The notes under the pieces are model-generated. The model was given only the letters and a program-made list of their open reading frames with translations, ran no database searches and was not told the origin of the DNA. A stretch of DNA of 64,000 bases from Desulfovibrio aminophilus (lineage in GTDB: Bacteria > Desulfobacterota > Desulfovibrionia > Desulfovibrionales > Desulfovibrionaceae), in the NCBI RefSeq assembly GCF_023660105.1, contig NZ_JAMHGA010000012.1, positions 124,001-188,000 on the forward strand. Reading direction: 5' to 3'. The position numbers and the translations under genes were made by a program. Below, one piece after another: positions 1 to 6,798 of the stretch. Position 1 is the stretch's first letter. Each line of letters opens with the position of its first letter.

Positions 1-168
1 AAGTCTCGCCTTGCCAATTGAAGTTCTTGCTAGTGTAATAGCTTTATCATGGTCACTATAGTCTTCTGCTGCTTCCTTGAGAATTTCTTCATCAGTCGCT
101 GAAAGAATGTCATCGACGAGAAAACTACAAATTATATCAAGATCATGTTGATTATTGTTGTTATTCAT
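1..168 (-). CDS. Small acidic protein, 3' end outside window
   Basis: The ATG at 166-168 overlaps the stop of the sigma-like gene by 8 bases, so the two are probably translationally coupled. The frame stays open to the window edge. The visible 56 residues start with an Asn-rich run (MNNNNNQHDLD), followed by an acidic helical stretch containing DEEILKEAAEDY. I do not recognise a family and the C-terminus is missing. The reading frame is AT-rich with many AAT and GAT codons, unlike the chromosome to the right. Small acidic proteins of this look often precede peptidase or toxin genes in accessory DNA, but nothing here proves that. Confidence 0.6.
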   Translation of the reverse strand, partial: MNNNNNQHDLDIICSFLVDDILSATDEEILKEAAEDYSDHDKAITLARTSIGKARL

Positions 169-733
169 GTGCGGGCTCCTGTCTAAAATGCCGATCTATG
201 CGGCGCCGTATGAATTTTCGTTTCGACTCATACGTTGTTTTATCCAACCTGAGATCTTTTTGGATTTCTCCGCCCTCATAGCCGGCCGCTACATATTCTA
301 GAATATCTATGGCGAGTTCATCATCATGGAAGATAGTGCGTATTTCATCCCAGAGATCTTTAAATCTGTGCTTGGAATGCCATAGCTCCTCCGGTGTCGC
401 GGAGGGAGCTGGCGGATCATATCCCGCCTCCGTGAGGCTGGCGAGGGATACCAGTGCTGGTTTTCGGCCAGCAGCTTTGTTTGCATCTGCTCTGATGCTC
501 CGCATCACCTCTGCTAAAAAAGGCACCGCCCTAACATCCCTAGGACAATGCCTGCGTCCTTCAAGTGCACGTGTGACGGCCTCTTGAAGAAGTTCGTCAG
601 GAGAAAAGTCGCATTGTGTCGCATAGATAGCGGCAATTTTCATGAGGCGGTGGTTATCCGCCTGAGAAAGTCCCTGAAGTTGTTGGTCAAATTCTTCAGG
701 TGAAATGGGCGATGGCCCCTCGGAATGGATCAC
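161..733 (-). CDS. Sigma-70-like factor (island-borne)
   Basis: This 190-residue protein looks like a small sigma-70 family regulator. Residues about 42-90 (DELLQEAVTRALEGRR onward) resemble region 2, which binds RNA polymerase and the -10 element. Residues about 140-180 (AAGYEGGEIQKDL, then RRKFIRRRI-type basic helices) resemble the region 4 helix-turn-helix. Start choice: GTG at 731-733 with AGGAGG seven bases upstream. It is transcribed away from the ubiquitin-like operon across a shared 169-base region and overlaps the next small gene. It could control island genes, but that is inference. An alternative is a sigma-fold DNA-binding protein that is not a true sigma factor. Base composition is lower in GC than the host. 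Confidence 0.6.
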   Translation of the reverse strand: MIHSEGPSPISPEEFDQQLQGLSQADNHRLMKIAAIYATQCDFSPDELLQEAVTRALEGRRHCPRDVRAVPFLAEVMRSIRADANKAAGRKPALVSLASLTEAGYDPPAPSATPEELWHSKHRFKDLWDEIRTIFHDDELAIDILEYVAAGYEGGEIQKDLRLDKTTYESKRKFIRRRIDRHFRQEPAHE

Positions 734-902
734 CTACGCGCCTCCTCTTGCCCATACATGCGCCACCAGGACACTACCACGGACATTTTTCCGAAAAAAT
801 TGCTCCTGGATGTCCGCGCGTGCTCTCCTTTGGCGCATTGATATATGAGACAGGTAGTTGTCCGCAACTATTAACCCTAACTAAGTTCCTGGAGGAACTG
901 CC
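734..902. promoter_or_regulatory. Divergent control region of the Ubl cassette
   Basis: This 169-base gap separates two divergent transcription units, so it must hold both promoters. An inverted repeat AGTTG-TCCG-CAACT at 856-869 is a candidate operator or leader hairpin about 35 bases before the Ubl start. A strong ribosome site GGAGGA at 890-895 serves the Ubl ATG. I could not assign convincing -35/-10 pairs. Confidence 0.4.
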
Positions 903-1445
903 ATGAACAAAGACCTCAACACCGTTCACCTGGAGGCCGAAGACATCGAAGCCTGCGCCAAGGAAGGGCGCAAACCTAAGGCGACGGGGCCGTATCGCAT
1001 TCTGATCGGAAACGACCGCCTCGAGTTTGTGCCCTACCAAATCGACGATCCCATCGTCACCGGCCGCCAGCTTCTCGACTTGGCCAAATGCCGCCCGGCG
1101 GATGAGCACATCCTCTTCCAGTTGTTGCACGATGGCCTTCTGGAAGAGATTCGTCTGGAGGAAACCACGGACTTGCGCGAACGGGGAATCGAGAAGTTTA
1201 TCGCCTTCCGCTCTGATCGCTCCTTCCGTTTCTTGCTCGATGGGCGCCAGTTCGAATGGGGTGGTACCCACATCACTGGTCTGACCCTGAAGAAACTGGC
1301 CGAGGTGGCCCCCGCGACCCATGGCGTCTGGCTGATCGTCCACGGCCATGAGGACAAAAAGATCGGCAACAACGAGTTTGTCGATCTGTCCGAGCCCGGC
1401 GTGGAGAAGTTCTTCACCGGCGTCGAGCAGACCACGGAGGGCTGA
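903..1445 (+). CDS. Two-domain ubiquitin-like protein (multiubiquitin family)
   Basis: This 180-residue protein appears to be the modifier of a bacterial ubiquitin-like conjugation system. Two beta-grasp-like units follow one another: about residues 28-103 (from YRILIGNDRLEF) and 104-172 (from FRFLLDGRQFEW), each opening with a strand-turn-strand and containing a helix such as TLKKLAEVA. There is no Gly-Gly between the units, so it is not a polyubiquitin to be cut into monomers. The chain ends in ...TTEG, so a C-terminal glycine is exposed without processing. GGAGGA precedes the ATG. The stop overlaps the E2 start by one base. The order Ubl, E2, JAB-E1 and DUF6527 is characteristic of the multiubiquitin/prokaryotic E2 family E group. 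The target proteins are unknown. Confidence 0.85.
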   Translation: MNKDLNTVHLEAEDIEACAKEGRKPKATGPYRILIGNDRLEFVPYQIDDPIVTGRQLLDLAKCRPADEHILFQLLHDGLLEEIRLEETTDLRERGIEKFIAFRSDRSFRFLLDGRQFEWGGTHITGLTLKKLAEVAPATHGVWLIVHGHEDKKIGNNEFVDLSEPGVEKFFTGVEQTTEG

Positions 1446-1831
1446 TGGCTTCCTTCCTTCCCTCCGCCTGTCGCAGCTACCTCGAGGATCGTGGCCTCCC
1501 CTTTAGGGAGATTTTTGAACCCAATGGGCAACGGGGGCTCGTAATGGGCCCCCTGCCCCTGCCTGATGGCAAATTTAACGTTCCCGCAGCCGACGTCTTG
1601 GTTTTGTTGCCGACAGGCTATCCGGACACGCCGCCGGATATGTTTTATACCGCCCCCTGGCTCAAGTTGTTGCCCGGCAACAGCGATCCCAAAGCTGCTT
1701 CTGTCCCTCTGCAATTTGACGGCAAGACCTGGCAGCGCTGGTCCCGACACAACCCGGTCTGGAGACCCGGCAAGGACGGGATCTGGACCATGCTCAAAAG
1801 GATTGAGACAGCTCTCGCGGGGGCCCAATGA
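1445..1831 (+). CDS. E2-like protein, prokaryotic E2 family E
   Basis: This 128-residue protein matches the E2/UBC-fold family found beside multiubiquitin proteins. Seen: the strand and turn LVLLPTGYPDTPPDMFY, corresponding to the YP..PP core of E2 enzymes, and a C-terminal RHNPVWRPGKDGIWTML followed by a helix, corresponding to the segment after the E2 active site. A canonical E2 has its catalytic cysteine just before this segment. Here the only cysteine is Cys9, near the N-terminus, so thioester transfer by the usual route is not possible; Ser, His110 or an adenylate relay are alternatives. It starts within the Ubl stop (TGATG) and overlaps the JAB-E1 start by four bases, which implies coupled translation. 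Confidence 0.8.
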   Translation: MASFLPSACRSYLEDRGLPFREIFEPNGQRGLVMGPLPLPDGKFNVPAADVLVLLPTGYPDTPPDMFYTAPWLKLLPGNSDPKAASVPLQFDGKTWQRWSRHNPVWRPGKDGIWTMLKRIETALAGAQ

Positions 1832-3237
1832 ATGCTGTTGATATGCTCCTCCAGGAACGGCATCTCACGAAACTACGCGAGCTGGTCTACCGTTTAGACG
1901 GAACGGAGGGGGCGGCCTACTTGCTACTAGGCAAAGCGGACATCAAGAGCGATCCATGGGACCGCTCCAGGCGACTGAAGTTGCTCTCACACGAGGTGGT
2001 ACCCATTCCGCCAGAGGAGATGGTCTCCGTCAGCTCCCAGCACGTCACTTGGGGGACGGATTCCTTCGTGCGTCTGCTGAAGCAGGCTCAACATGAAGAC
2101 CTGATCGTAGGAATCGTCCATTCTCACCCGCAGGGCCTCCAGAACTTTTCCGGACAGGATGACGCCAACGAGCCAGACCTAGTCCAACTCGTGCAGAATC
2201 GAAACGGGACTTCAGGGATGATGGCCAGCCTACTGCTACCTGCTGATGGCTCACCGCGAGCTCGTCTATGGGTTTCTCCAAAGACAAAATTCGATTGCAG
2301 GAAAGTCAGCGTAGTTGGCATGAGCCTCGCCATTCATCCACTTGAGGTCCACAACAGGATGCCGCATGAGATATGGCATCGGCAAGCCCTTGCCTTCGGC
2401 GCCGCACTCAACGACCTACTGCGGTCGCTGAAGGTCGGTATCGTAGGCTGTGGTGCAACGGGGAGTGCGACCGCCATGCTGTTGGCCCGGTTAGGGGTGG
2501 GGCAGCTCCTTTTGATCGACGAAGACATTGTCGAGCCGACCAATCTCAACCGACTCCACGGTGCAAAGCGCGCTGACGCGGACGCCATGCGCCCGAAGGT
2601 AGAGGTGGTGGCCAGAGAGATTGCGGACCTGGGGCTAGGGGTACGCCCGCATTTCATTCGCTCCTGGGTTGGCAACTCACGGTGCCGGGACGCGCTACGC
2701 TCCTGCGACATCATCTTCGGGTGCACGGACGATCATACCGGCCGGATGTTTTTAAACCGATTCGCTTACTTTTACCTGGTTCCTCTCATTGATTTGGGGT
2801 TGGCAATACTGCCCCGTGCATCCGGCGGCTTTTCGGATCTCACCGGACGAGTCACGGTCATCACTCCGGGGGCACCTTGCCTTCTCTGTCGCAACATTGT
2901 GGATATCCAGGCCGCTCGAGAAGAGGATCTTCGCCGCACCCAGCCGGAGGATTACGCACGACAGAAAGAAGAAGCCTATGTCCGAGGAGCCGGCAACCCG
3001 GCTCCGGCGGTTGTGACATTCACGACCGCGACAGCTTGCATGGCGGTGAATGAGCTGATTCAGGGGTTGACCGGATTCAAGGGGCCAGACGGCTGGTGTT
3101 GGAACCGTGCGTACCGCTTCGATCTTCACGAAGACCGCCGACCTGGTGCGTTACCTAATCCTGATTGTATCATTTGCAAAAGATTTGAGTACTGGGGGCG
3201 GGGAGATATGGAGCCGTTCCTTGACCGGGTGGGGTAG
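1828..3237 (+). CDS. JAB metallopeptidase - E1-like ThiF fusion
   Basis: This 469-residue fusion joins the removing and activating enzymes of the cassette. Residues about 20-160 form a JAB/JAMM peptidase: His98, His100, Ser108 and Asp111 in HSHP-x6-SGQD are the zinc ligands and catalytic serine, with Glu27 as the likely general acid/base. Residues about 200-445 form a ThiF/MoeB-type adenylating domain with the nucleotide motif GCGATGS (from Gly207), an acidic LLLIDED strand end and NLNR. Two CxxC pairs (CLLC, and CIIC near the C-terminus) should bind zinc. No cysteine lies between CLLC and a TAC motif, where ThiF-like E1s carry the thioester cysteine. It should adenylate the Ubl glycine and cleave Ubl from targets. 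Housekeeping MoeB or ThiF is excluded by the fusion and neighbours. Confidence 0.88.
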   Translation: MNAVDMLLQERHLTKLRELVYRLDGTEGAAYLLLGKADIKSDPWDRSRRLKLLSHEVVPIPPEEMVSVSSQHVTWGTDSFVRLLKQAQHEDLIVGIVHSHPQGLQNFSGQDDANEPDLVQLVQNRNGTSGMMASLLLPADGSPRARLWVSPKTKFDCRKVSVVGMSLAIHPLEVHNRMPHEIWHRQALAFGAALNDLLRSLKVGIVGCGATGSATAMLLARLGVGQLLLIDEDIVEPTNLNRLHGAKRADADAMRPKVEVVAREIADLGLGVRPHFIRSWVGNSRCRDALRSCDIIFGCTDDHTGRMFLNRFAYFYLVPLIDLGLAILPRASGGFSDLTGRVTVITPGAPCLLCRNIVDIQAAREEDLRRTQPEDYARQKEEAYVRGAGNPAPAVVTFTTATACMAVNELIQGLTGFKGPDGWCWNRAYRFDLHEDRRPGALPNPDCIICKRFEYWGRGDMEPFLDRVG

Positions 3238-3242
3238 GGGGC

Positions 3243-3596
3243 ATGTTGAAACTCTCTCTCGTCAGATTCCTCGTCGGGCTGCACCTTCTCCCCCGACCCC
3301 AATATTTGAGCTGTATAGTCTCGGAGCACCCCAATCCTGGTGAGGTTGTCGATGGAATGATGCTCATCGTGAAGGAGGGAACGCTTGAGAAATGGGCGTG
3401 TTTTCGCTGCCCTTGTGGATGCGGACAGCGTATTCAGCTATCGCTTTCGCACGTACGGAGGCCTAGATGGGCTGTCCAAACCGATTGGCTGGGGCGGCCG
3501 TCTGTGAACCCCTCTGTGCGCCAACTCTCGGGCTGTCGGAGCCATTTTTGGATCAGGCGCGGTCAGATTCAGTGGTGCAAGGACACAGGAAGGTAG
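3243..3596 (+). CDS. DUF6527-type zinc protein of the Ubl cassette
   Basis: This 117-residue protein has a knuckle FRCPCGCGQRI around residue 54, a tryptophan-rich RRPRWAV turn, SGCRSHFWI and an ending WCKDTGR. The spaced Cys and His residues suggest a bound zinc ion. The pattern matches my memory of the DUF6527 family, which accompanies multiubiquitin operons; its biochemical role is unknown. It starts five bases after the JAB-E1 stop, so it belongs to the operon. It might recognise substrates or act as a ligase-like adaptor, but that is speculation. About 190 bases follow before the convergent integrase gene, with no clear terminator seen. Confidence 0.75.
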   Translation: MLKLSLVRFLVGLHLLPRPQYLSCIVSEHPNPGEVVDGMMLIVKEGTLEKWACFRCPCGCGQRIQLSLSHVRRPRWAVQTDWLGRPSVNPSVRQLSGCRSHFWIRRGQIQWCKDTGR

Positions 3597-3785
3597 AGAA
3601 CTTACCCCATCATCTGATGGGAACCTGGCTTTTGCTGGATAGTCAGGGATAAACCCATTATGCGTTTTCGATGGCATCGGCATGGCACAATGATACGTGC
3701 TATGGCTCCCATAAGTGCAATTCGCAGGCACAAAAAACATCGCCGGTGCAATTTGTTGATAACCGGTCTTCAGCATAAATTTACT

Positions 3786-4766
3786 TTACAACTTCGCAGC
3801 CAAGTCTTCGGCGCGCAGGTGTGTATATCGCTTGAGCATTTCCAACGTCTTGTGGCCGGTGATCGCCGCGACCTCCATCATGTTCAGCCCCTTTTCAAAC
3901 AGACGGCTGGTAGCCTCATGTCTGAGGTCATGGAATCGCAGGTTCTCCAGCTTGGCCCGGCGACAGACTCGATCAAACGCCTGGGTGATCGAGTCCGGAC
4001 GCATGCCCCACACCTGGCCTATGTCGCGTTCACGCAGCATGAGGATTTCCAGGGCACGTGGAGAAAGCGGCACCCGTCGGGAGTCACCGTTTTTTGTTTT
4101 CGGAAGCAGCACGACGCATTTTTTCAGGTTTACATGCTCCCACCGCATGGATGCGATTTCCGCGCGGCGCATGCCCGTTTCCAAAGCAAAGGAAACGATG
4201 TCCGCGAGGTCTCCCCCATAGGATTGGGCGGCCTTGAGGAGCTTTTCCTCTTCACCTGATTTCAGGCGGCGATCCCGGCCATTTGGCAGCTTGGGCTTTC
4301 GGACAAGGGCTGTGGGAAGACCGCGTGGGAGATGAATGCCCCAATCGATGGAGGCGGTTTTCAAGACGCGGTTGAGCAGGCCGAGTGCATGTTTTACGGT
4401 CTGGGGCGCAAGTCCGACCTTCAGACATTGATCCCTGAACTCCGCGATATGAGAAGAATCCATGGCGGCAAGGGAGAGCTTTCCAAGGGACTCCCTCAAA
4501 CGCTCCAAGTTGGAACGCAGGAACTTCCCTCCACCGCAGAGAGTAGGGAAAACTTCTTCGGCGTATCGGTCCAAGGCAGCAGAAAGAGTCGTGCGCTGGG
4601 CCGTATCCGAGGGGATGAAGGCCCCCCGGTCCATTTCCCGTTCCTGGGCCCGGGCCCATGCCTCGGCGTCGGCTTTGGTCGCGAAAGTCTTGGAAATAGG
4701 CGGCTGGCCATCGCGACGGATGCGGGCTTGCCACTTGCCCGAGGCGCGTTTCTGGAAGGTCGCCAA
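3786..4766 (-). CDS. Tyrosine recombinase (island integrase)
   Basis: This 326-residue integrase should insert and excise the island at tRNA-Arg(CCG). The N-terminal 60 residues look like an arm-binding domain (KRASGKWQARIRRDG, then an EAWARAQE helix), followed by a SAM-like core-binding domain. The catalytic domain shows Arg in TGMRRAEI, the HDLRHEA box, a second His in ITGHKT and the nucleophile Tyr in LKRYTHL, so all key residues are present. The start is TTG with GGAGG upstream. The gene begins about 100 bases from the tRNA fragment, and that AT-rich interval should contain its promoter and arm sites. It is convergent with the Ubl cassette. Confidence 0.93.
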   Translation of the reverse strand: MATFQKRASGKWQARIRRDGQPPISKTFATKADAEAWARAQEREMDRGAFIPSDTAQRTTLSAALDRYAEEVFPTLCGGGKFLRSNLERLRESLGKLSLAAMDSSHIAEFRDQCLKVGLAPQTVKHALGLLNRVLKTASIDWGIHLPRGLPTALVRKPKLPNGRDRRLKSGEEEKLLKAAQSYGGDLADIVSFALETGMRRAEIASMRWEHVNLKKCVVLLPKTKNGDSRRVPLSPRALEILMLRERDIGQVWGMRPDSITQAFDRVCRRAKLENLRFHDLRHEATSRLFEKGLNMMEVAAITGHKTLEMLKRYTHLRAEDLAAKL

Positions 4767-4865
4767 CGAAGTGCCTCCGAAGGGTTACTGTCTCCGAATT
4801 GTCTCCATTTAGGCTAAAATTATTGTAAAATTGGCTTATAATCAAGCTTAAATCATAATTTAATT

Positions 4866-4915
4866 TTGGCCTCCGGAGCCAAAGGCCAGGTGTTCGAATC
4901 ACCTATTGCCCACCA
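4866..4915 (+). other. attR: displaced 3' part of tRNA-Arg(CCG)
   Basis: From left to right one can fold an anticodon arm (TTGGC / loop CTCCGGA / GCCAA, anticodon CCG), a short variable region, a T arm (AGGTG / TTCGAAT / CACCT) and the 3' acceptor strand ATTGCCC-A-CCA. No D arm or 5' acceptor strand precedes it; the upstream sequence is AT-rich. This is the leftover 3' end produced by tRNA-site integration. The expected 5' acceptor strand of the parent gene is GGGCAAT. Confidence 0.88.
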
Positions 4916-4922
4916 GCAATAT

Positions 4923-4966
4923 CAGGGAGTTATGCTGTAGCAAGCATGGCTCCCTGTTCTATTTTT
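4923..4966 (+). terminator. Native terminator of the split tRNA-Arg gene
   Basis: A 14-pair stem (CAGGGAG at 4923 pairing with CTCCCTG at 4950, extended inward with two G-U pairs) has loop GTAGCA and is followed by TTCTATTTTT. It lies eight bases after the CCA of the tRNA fragment, so it probably terminated the original tRNA transcript. Confidence 0.85.
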
Positions 4967-5134
4967 CGCCCCCATTTCGCGCCAAGCCGCACCATTCCCG
5001 GTGATCATTTTGTGGGCGAGTCTGCGCTCGCGTCTCCATCAGCCCCGGGCCGGGGAAAGGTCTTTTGTTTCTCGCTGGAATGGCTTAACCAAACCCGGCG
5101 GGGGAGAGCCCCCCAAGGAGGTCGAGAAGCTTTC

Positions 5135-6754
5135 ATGTCCACTGTCGAACGCTTGCTGGACGCCCATCCCCGCGAGGGCGACATCCCTTCCGAATACGCT
5201 CTGGCCGCGCCCATCGAGGACCGGGGCTATCTGCTCAACGGCGAGATTCTCCGCTGGCCCGGCGAAATGGCGCGCATCGACTCGGCCGTGGCCGTGCGTT
5301 CCGGCGACCGCCTCGTGCCGGTCCACATCGGCTACGGCCCGATGCAGGACGAGGCGGCCGGCCTGGCGGCCGTGGCGGCCGCCGACGCGGCCTATGGCGA
5401 CGGCATGGGCGTTTGGCCGACCATGGGCGTGGCCGAACGCATCCGGCATGTGCTGGATTTCATCCCCCGTCTGGAAGAGCGCCGCGACGAGATCGTCCGG
5501 CTCATGATGTGGGAGATCTGCAAGCCCCTGAAGGAGGCCCGCGACGAGTTCGACCGCACGGTGGAGGACATCCGCGACACCGTGGAGGCCCTGCGCGGGC
5601 TGGAGCGCGGCTCCGCCCGTTTCGTCGAGGAGAAGGGCATCTTCGCCCAGATCCGGCGCGCGCCCCTGGGGCCGGTGCTCTGCATGGGGCCCTACAACTA
5701 TCCCCTGAACGAGACCTTCGCCACGCTCATTCCGGCCCTGCTCATGGGCAACACGGTCATCCTCAAGACCCCGCGCCAGGGCCGTCTGCTCTTCGGTCCT
5801 CTGATGGAGCCGTTCCGCGACTGCTTTCCACGGGGCGTGGTGAACATCCTGCACGGCGACCGCCGCCTGGTCCGGCCCATGCTCCAGTCCGGCAGGATCT
5901 CCGTGCTGGCCTTCATCGGCACGAGCGCGGCCGCGGCGTCCCTGCGCGCGCTCCATCCCCACCCGAACCGCCTGCGCTGCGTGCTCGGCCTGGACGCCAA
6001 GAATCCGGCCATCGTCACGGAATCCGCGGACATGGAACTGGCGGCCTCGGAGACGCTCACCGGCAGTCTGGCCTTCAGCGGCCAGCGCTGCACCGCGCTG
6101 AAGATCCTCTTCGTGCACGAGAGCCGCCTGGACGAGATGCTGGAGCGCCTGAACGCTGGCATCGGGCGGCTTTCCGTGGGCATGCCCTGGGCGCCGGGCG
6201 TGAACATCACCCCCCTGCCCACGCCCGGCAGGATCGCCTATCTGACGGAACTGCTGGACGACGCCCGCTCCCGGGGCGCGCGCGCGGTCAATCCCGACGG
6301 CGGCGTCTCGGTGGGCTCCCTGTACCATCCGGCCCTGCTGTCGCCGGTGAACAGCGGCATGCGTGTGTTCCACGAGGAACAGTTCGGCCCCGTGGTCCCG
6401 GTGGTCCCGTTCCGCGACGCCCGCGAGCCCATCGAGGCCCTGGTGCGCTCCAAGTACGGCCAGCAGGTCAGCGTGTTCAGCAACGATCCCGAGTCCCTGG
6501 CCCGGCTCATCGACCCCCTGGTGAACCAGGTCTGCCGGGTGAACGTCAACAGCAAGTGCCAGCGCGGCCCGGACACCTTCCCCTTCACCGGGCGCAAGGA
6601 CTCGGCCGAGGGCACGCTCTCCGTGAGCGACGCCCTGCGCTGCTTCTCCATCCGCACGCTGGTGGCGGCCAAGGGCACCGACGGCAACAAGGCCCTGCTC
6701 AACGACATCGTGAGCGGGCGAAGGTCCAGGTTCCTGTCCTCCGACGGCCTCTAG
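5135..6754 (+). CDS. GapN-like NAD(P)-dependent aldehyde dehydrogenase
   Basis: This 539-residue protein belongs to the aldehyde dehydrogenase superfamily, closest in feel to non-phosphorylating glyceraldehyde-3-phosphate dehydrogenases (ALDH11). Seen: the PYNYPLNE motif with the oxyanion-hole Asn, cofactor-site segment VILKTPRQG, FIGTSAAA, and the nucleophile in FSGQRCTALK near residue 318. Where most family members have the general-base Glu in ELGGK, this protein reads CVLGLDAKNP, with valine and a two-residue insertion. The ATG has AAGGAG upstream; an in-frame earlier ATG at 4946 would start inside the tRNA-Arg terminator and is unlikely. It is the first gene after the island and ends 44 bases before the hydrogenase flavoprotein, so co-transcription is likely. 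The exact substrate is uncertain. Confidence 0.8.
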   Translation: MSTVERLLDAHPREGDIPSEYALAAPIEDRGYLLNGEILRWPGEMARIDSAVAVRSGDRLVPVHIGYGPMQDEAAGLAAVAAADAAYGDGMGVWPTMGVAERIRHVLDFIPRLEERRDEIVRLMMWEICKPLKEARDEFDRTVEDIRDTVEALRGLERGSARFVEEKGIFAQIRRAPLGPVLCMGPYNYPLNETFATLIPALLMGNTVILKTPRQGRLLFGPLMEPFRDCFPRGVVNILHGDRRLVRPMLQSGRISVLAFIGTSAAAASLRALHPHPNRLRCVLGLDAKNPAIVTESADMELAASETLTGSLAFSGQRCTALKILFVHESRLDEMLERLNAGIGRLSVGMPWAPGVNITPLPTPGRIAYLTELLDDARSRGARAVNPDGGVSVGSLYHPALLSPVNSGMRVFHEEQFGPVVPVVPFRDAREPIEALVRSKYGQQVSVFSNDPESLARLIDPLVNQVCRVNVNSKCQRGPDTFPFTGRKDSAEGTLSVSDALRCFSIRTLVAAKGTDGNKALLNDIVSGRRSRFLSSDGL

Positions 6755-6798
6755 GCCGGGGGCGGGCGGCGCGAGAACGCAACCGCAGCGAGGAAGAC

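Larger units (their letters stand above)
1..4915. mobile_element. Right end of an integrated island in tRNA-Arg(CCG)
   Basis: A tyrosine recombinase gene (3786-4766) lies next to a displaced 3' portion of a tRNA-Arg(CCG) gene (4866-4915), the usual footprint of integration into a tRNA 3' end. The recombinase points into the element. The left end and the intact tRNA lie outside the window, so total size is unknown. Visible cargo is a sigma-like gene with a small follower and a divergent four-gene ubiquitin-like cassette. The leftmost 730 bases look clearly more AT-rich than the chromosome beyond 5 kb, which fits foreign origin. Core-type genes begin directly after the tRNA fragment. Confidence 0.8.

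Noticed and set aside
1828-3237. Housekeeping MoeB or ThiF
   Set aside because: The N-terminal JAB domain, the missing catalytic cysteine and the Ubl/E2 neighbours do not fit molybdopterin or thiamine synthesis.
3680-3700. Sigma-54 promoter (TGGCAC box)
   Set aside because: TGGCAC is present, but the second half (TTGCA at the right spacing) is missing and the site lies after, not before, a gene.
3597-3785. Further cassette gene or terminator after the DUF6527 gene
   Set aside because: Short frames exist on both strands, but none has a ribosome site or recognisable sequence, and no stem with a T run was found.
5413-6798. In-frame N-terminal extension of the hydrogenase flavoprotein
   Set aside because: The frame is open through the aldehyde dehydrogenase gene, but its translation is Arg/Pro/Gly-rich and unrelated to any domain. 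A ribosome site lies at the ATG at 6799.
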